A model generated the notes under the pieces. It saw only the letters and a list, made by a program, of their open reading frames with translations. It was not told the origin of the DNA and made no database searches. The translations under genes were made by a program, and so were the position numbers. A DNA stretch of 64,000 bases, from NCBI RefSeq assembly GCF_033807715.1, contig NC_084591.1, forward strand, positions 47,150,368 through 47,214,367, written 5' to 3'. This DNA is from Cololabis saira (lineage: Eukaryota; Chordata; Actinopteri; Beloniformes; Belonidae). This document shows positions 59,400 through 64,000 of the stretch, piece by piece (position 1 is the stretch's first letter; every line of letters starts with the position of its first letter).

Positions 59400-61667
59400 G
59401 GCTGGTTTAAAACGCATCCGGGCCCACTCCACTAGCTTCTCGAGACCCTTTAGAATCCATTGGCAGCCTGGGACTGATTCAGTGGTGACTGAGGTCATCC
59501 ATGAATGCCCTGATGGGTGGCTGCCGTTGTTCGGATCTCGATTGAGGCCCTCTGCACTCTGGCTCCGCAGACTTGATGAGCATGTTCATGGCTAGGGAAA
59601 ACAATCTCTACCTTGTGCCAAGATGATGTTGTTGCTCCAGAGGAAACCCTCATCCTGAAGTTGTCGTAATAGTCAGTGATGAGGTCTCTACACCTGCTGG
59701 GGACATGATGTTTCGTCAGTGTGAGTTGGACCAGCTTGTGAGGAATGGAGCCGAAAGCATTTGCCAGGTCGAGCCATAACACTGACAGGTTGCCTTTTGT
59801 TCTCTCTGGCCTCCCGGATTAGCTGTGTCACCACACCGGTATGCTCCATACAGCCTAGCATTCCTGGTATGCCACCCTTCTGCACTGATGTATTAATGTA
59901 AGTGTTCTTTACCAAGTAGGTGCTCCGGCGTCTTGAGATGGCGCTGAAGAAAACCTTTGCCTCGTCACACAGCAGGGATATGAACTGGTCTAGCTGGGTG
60001 GAGTTTTCCACCTTCGGGATCCACACCCCTTCAGCCACTCGCCATTGATCTGGGATCTTCCCCCTTCTCCAGAACACTCGCAGGAGTTTCCATAGATGCT
60101 GTAGGAGTTTGGGACAGTTCTTGTACACTTTGTATGAAGTGCCACTTGGTCCTGGAGCAGAGCTAGCCCTTGCTTTGTGGACAACCTCTCTGACTTCCTT
60201 TAGCTGCAGCTCAGTCATGTCAAACTTCCGGAACAGGGGGGTCTATTAGGATGTTGCACTCTCCCAACTCAATTCAATTCAATTTTATTTATATAGCGTC
60301 TAATACAACAGAGTTATCTCTAGACGCTTTCCAGAGACCCATACCCAGAACATGACCCCCGAGCAGTTATTACATAAACAATGGCAGGTAAAAACTCCCC
60401 TAGTGGGAGAAAAACCTTAAGCCAAACAGTGGCAAGGAAAAACTCCCCTTTAGGAGGGAAGAAACCTTGAGCAGGACCAGGCTCATAAGGGGGGACCCTC
60501 CTGCCGAGGGCCAGACTGGTGGGTCAGGGACGGCAACAGCACAGCAGGCAGGTGGAAGCAGCAACGGGATGACCAGGGGTGGGGACCGCAGGCCAGCACG
60601 CAGCTCCCGAAGCTCCGGCCCAATCAGCAAGTCCCAGGTTGGGGTGCAGGGTCAGGGAAAGACTTGTGCTCCGTAATGCAAGCTACAAGCCACCCACGAC
60701 CACCTGCAGAGAGAGAAAAGGGAGGAGAAGGGGGGCCAGCAACGGGATGACCTCATGCTCTCTCTCGGGGTCGCTGTATGTCCGAGTGAGATGTTGGTCA
60801 ATGTCTTCCTGCGAGGAGGCAAGTTTCCCACTGCGCTTCTGCCCCAGAAGGTCCTTCATGAAATTGAAGGGGTTGGCAATAAAGGCAGCACGTTTACGTG
60901 TCCTCTCACGCCGGCGCCTTCGATGCCACTCTGCTCGTCGGATAAATCCTGATCTACTTCCTCAAGATGCACATTAGTTGGGCCAGGCCAATGCGCTCCT
61001 CCTCTCCTGCCACCTTCTGCTGGGACTTAAGCAATTTCATGCCTGATGTTATGGATCTTGGCAGCTCTTTGGTTCTTTGTGTAGGGTGTTCCGGGGCTTT
61101 TCTTCTTCTCTTCACCGAACTGTTCAGCCGCAATGCTGACAACGATTTTCGTCATCACTTGCAGTTTTCTGTCTGCCCCTCCCTTTGCCGTCGCCTCCAG
61201 AATTTGATCAACATTATCGTCAAACTGCTTCCACAGTGAAGTCATGTTCGCTGCAGGTCATTTGATCCGCCTCCTGTCAGACTTAATGCTGGAGGGATTA
61301 GACTGCAACACATGGAGGTTCTGGGCACTGTGGGGTGACTCCGGGCCTGGCCCCTCCTGTGTCTCACCAGGTTGGACACCTGTGCTTTGTGTTGCATCTC
61401 CTTCCATCTGGCATTTCATCTTCCCTTGGTGGATCTTGAAGCCATGGATGTTCTTGCAGGCTTTACCGCATGTACACTGCTTGCTCGTTGTCGTTTGTTC
61501 GTTGCCTGGGTCAGTTGCTGTTGTATCGATCCGAGTGGGGTGCTCATCCACCCCCCCTGGGGGTATCTTTCATCGTAGCTTTTTGGGTTCCTCCTCTCAA
61601 AGGACACAGATTGGGGTGCCAGCCCTTTCTGCCCCCCGGTTGCCGTGTAGTTTAGCATTTGTACCAT
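59400..61667 (-). pseudogene. R2/NeSL-like LINE, split by an L2 tail
   Basis: On the minus strand from 61667: a CCHC-like zinc finger (CGKACKNIHGFKIHQGKMKC), a basic linker (RRAEWHRRRRRERTR), then after the L2 insertion KARASSAPGPSGTSYKVYK, FWRRGKIPDQWRVAEGVWIP and RT motif A (LDLANAFGSIPH) at about 59740. RT motifs B and C and the nuclease are missing. An N-terminal zinc finger plus 'APGPSG' and 'LDLANAF' resembles R2/NeSL-clade LINEs. Several frameshifts are present. Confidence 0.65.
60271..60751 (-). mobile_element. L2 LINE 3' UTR copy inside the R2/NeSL-like LINE
   Basis: AATTCAATTCAATTTTATTT at the left, truncated at CAGCAACGGGATGAC at the right. It carries one GC-rich block, unlike the doubled form at 13.4 and 29.2 kb. 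The interrupted host frame resumes on each side (PERE.. / LGEC..), which shows the insertion. Confidence 0.88.
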
Positions 61668-61834
61668 TGCTGTTTAGCTAGTAAGTTACCATTGTCAAAA
61701 TAAAAATGCACATTTGTAAAGTAACAATATGCTTGAAACATTTCATACTAGCTTATGAGGACATCGTGGCACTGATTGTGCTTTTGTTAAACTCATAAAT
61801 GATATCTTGACCTCTGAAAACTCCATGGTTTGGA

Positions 61835-63240
61835 TCTCTTAGACTTCAGTGCTGCATTTCACACCACTGACCATAAGATTTTATTTCAAATACATGAACT
61901 CTTAATTCAGATCAAGGGTGCTGCTTTGGGCTGATTTAAGTCACATTTGACTGACTGGTTTCTACTAGTTTCCTTCGTTCAGTTTGTTCAGGGTGCTGGA
62001 CGTAGATTGTGTTTACGTAGGGTTCCTTTTGTCAATATTAGAAATCATGACATTAAGTTCCTCTGTGATCCTTACAACATTCAGGCCTGTCTGTCTGTCA
62101 GTCGACCAGTCGCCTTATGATACTAATCAGTTGCAGAGGATACAAAATGAATTGTTTTTTTGTCACGATTTCCTCTGAGATAGACTTTCTAATCATTGGA
62201 GTGCTCTTGATGGAATTACCTCTGCTTTCAGCACTACTGTGAGGAACTGTGGACTCATTTTTGACCATGATTTGTTATTTAATTTGTGTATCAATCATGG
62301 TACCATGGATATTTGCTTTTGTGTATCTGTGTAATATGTTTAAAAAATCAGGATCAGTCTTTTCCCAGTCCCATCCGAGCTTAGCCCCGGTTAGAAATCC
62401 AGTTTAGAATAAATGTCAAAATTCTCCTCTTGGCTCCAAGTTATCTAAAAGACCTCATTATTTGCTCTTAACCCTCAAGTACACTTGGCTCTCAGGATGC
62501 AGCTTTAGGCCGCGTTCAGACTGCCAGCCAATTTTTAGCACATCCAGATTGAAACTGGATGACTCTTTTGAAGTCTGAACAGTCCCAAACCGCATGAGAT
62601 CCGATTTTTGCAAACCAGATGGAAACCACCTCCGGGAGGTAGTTTCATATCGCATTCATATCGCATTTGGGCAGATGCGTCTCAGTCTGAACAGCTCCAA
62701 ACACTCAGATCGGTTTTGACTGTCTGTGACGTCACTCTACGCGACGCCAGACCAGACCCATGCGCCAAACCACCCGCCCATTTCGAGTTGTGGAGCTACG
62801 TTACAGGTATGGAGCAGTCGGAACATGCCGAAAACAGACGAAAACAGCCGCAAACAGCGGCTCCATCTTGTTATTGTTTTTGTTGTCGCAATTACATGAC
62901 GTCACACAATACACGCGCTGGGTGACGCCTCCGCTCCGACGTCGTTGCTACGGCAACCCGTCAGATCAGTCAATGATGTGGCCCAGTCTGAACAGAGCCA
63001 GATCCGATTTGGACACTTGCTAAAAACAGTGTGGACAGTCAGCCCTGAAAATCGGATATGAGAAGGAATCAGATATGAATCAGATTTGCCTGCAGTCTGA
63101 ACGCGGCCTTTGTGTCTGTCCCTGGAGAGTATGAGTTGAGACTGGGAGGCAGAACTATGTTGCTAGGTAAAGTAGGTAAAGTTAAACTTTCTATGTTTGG
63201 CTCCAAAAAGTTTGGAAATGTCCTTATGACCCTTTACAGA
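61835..63240 (+). mobile_element. LINE RT fragment interrupted by a MITE
   Basis: Decayed + frames read DFSAAFHTTDHKILF (RT motif A) and, from 62230, TVRNCGLIFDHDL. After 63108 a C-terminal piece (VSVPGEYELRLGGRTM) follows. The MITE at 62507-63107 lies between. Many stops. Confidence 0.6.
62507..63107. mobile_element. Inverted-repeat MITE with GGCCGCGTTCAGACTGC ends
   Basis: GGCCGCGTTCAGACTGC at the left and GCAGTCTGAACGCGGCC at the right are exact complements; CAGTCTGAACAG recurs inside. About 600 bp with a CpG-rich centre. TTT stands at both junctions. No coding frame is supported. Confidence 0.82.
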
Positions 63241-63293
63241 GTGACGAACGGCAGGTACTTCTCAGTTATTCTCATCAATGCTGATGCTCACCT

Positions 63294-63950
63294 GGGGCCT
63301 CATTTATCAACTGTGCGTAATATGTGCGTAAGAACATTCCCACGCAAAGTATTTATCAACCTGTACTTGTGTGTAGGAACGTGTTTAATTTTAAGCACAA
63401 CAACCGTGCGGCATTTCCCAGCCGACACTAAGCAGAATTATGCCGGCAGTGTTGGATGCAATAATTTCTCTCCATCCAGTTCCCATACACACATCACCAA
63501 CAAGTCGAAATTAAACGAGGATTTCACGCCATCGCCGGATTCCCAAACATAATTGGAGCTATAGATGGCACCCACATCCCAATAAAATCACCATCACACA
63601 ATGAATTCAGTTACGTGAACATGAAAGGATTTCATTCAATCCATGCACAAATAATCTGCGATGCAACTATGTCTCTGTCAAACGTTGTTGCCCGGTGGCC
63701 TGGAGGAACGCAACACTCATTTATTCTGCAGAACAGCTCTGTTGGTGTTTGCACCTCCAAGCAGGAGCTGTTGTTGCTCCATATATGGTGAATTGGAGGC
63801 GTTTCTGAATGTAATGAGCCTAACCGTGCACGAGCACGGCAGTTAAGAACAGGTGGGATTTATCATCACTCAGTACGTGCACATGCAGCGATTCAAGGTG
63901 GTTGGAGATCTGATCAGATAATGACATGCAGAAGATTGGATCAACTTGTC
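63294..63950 (+). pseudogene. PIF/Harbinger transposase fragment (copy 2)
   Basis: The left end GGGGCCTCATTTATCAA matches copy 1. One open frame from about 63516 to the TGA at 63789 encodes the HARBI1-like nuclease segment with GAIDGTHIPIKSP (first catalytic Asp kept), FSYVNMKGFHSIHAQIIC and VVARWPGGTQHSFILQNSSVG. The frame then changes into unrelated residues and stops; the later catalytic residues are missing. A basic R-A-R-A-R region (RARARQL) follows at about 63825. Confidence 0.78.
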
Positions 63951-64000
63951 TGATTACACATGCTGTTCTGAGATCAGACTGAATCAGATTGAATAAACCA

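Overview
This window looks like a piece of a teleost (probably percomorph) fish nuclear genome. The grounds are one host gene with vertebrate-style exons and GT..AG introns, plus a repeat landscape typical of fish: L2/CR1-clade LINEs with an esterase ORF1, RTE/Rex3-type LINEs, L1-like 3' ends, hAT, Tc1/mariner, pogo-like, PIF/Harbinger and ISL2EU-like DNA elements, an endogenous retrovirus, and long GATA, GT and AT microsatellites. I recognise no rRNA, tRNA, bacterial gene or CRISPR array.

The only host gene I can support is the 5' part of slc38a8 (sodium-coupled neutral amino acid transporter family) on the + strand. Exon 1 is 34554-34808, exon 2 is 38302-38500 and exon 3 is 57962-58118. Splice phases agree (0, 1, then 2 at the open end). 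The remaining exons must lie beyond base 64000. Intron 2 (about 19.5 kb) and the open intron 3 are almost wholly mobile elements.

Layout. 1-13 kb: 3' ends of several LINE families, a SANT-domain DNA-element remnant, a three-level RTE/Rex3 nest, and two foldback DNA elements. 13.4-18.7 kb: a nearly full-length minus-strand L2/CR1-like LINE with intact ORF1 and an ORF2 broken by one stop codon. 19-20 kb: an intact SGNH-hydrolase ORF, probably from a Ngaro/DIRS-like retroelement. 20.6-29.9 kb: LINE ends, a Harbinger fragment, and a 2.3 kb hAT element with another hAT inside it. 30.0-33.5 kb: three inverted-repeat elements lying directly end to end. The first carries a THAP-domain exon on one strand and an exon of a SWIM/YqaJ-type companion protein on the other, each reading inward from a promoter-like terminal repeat. 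34.5-58.1 kb: slc38a8 with TE-filled introns, including hAT elements with readable 8-bp target duplications, a Tc1 element, a 43-bp satellite, and a 5.3 kb endogenous retrovirus whose two LTRs differ at only three positions. 58.2-64 kb: a 140-bp tandem repeat, an R2/NeSL-like LINE split by an L2 tail, LINE fragments and a second Harbinger fragment.

Family names come from recognised motifs and remembered family features, not from a search. Element ends are firm only where a target-site duplication is stated. Stretches not listed (for example 180-680, 1100-1790, 2800-3345, 10450-11555, 12750-13435, 22730-24290, 31600-32150, 33520-34440, 41020-41700) hold no gene I can recognise.
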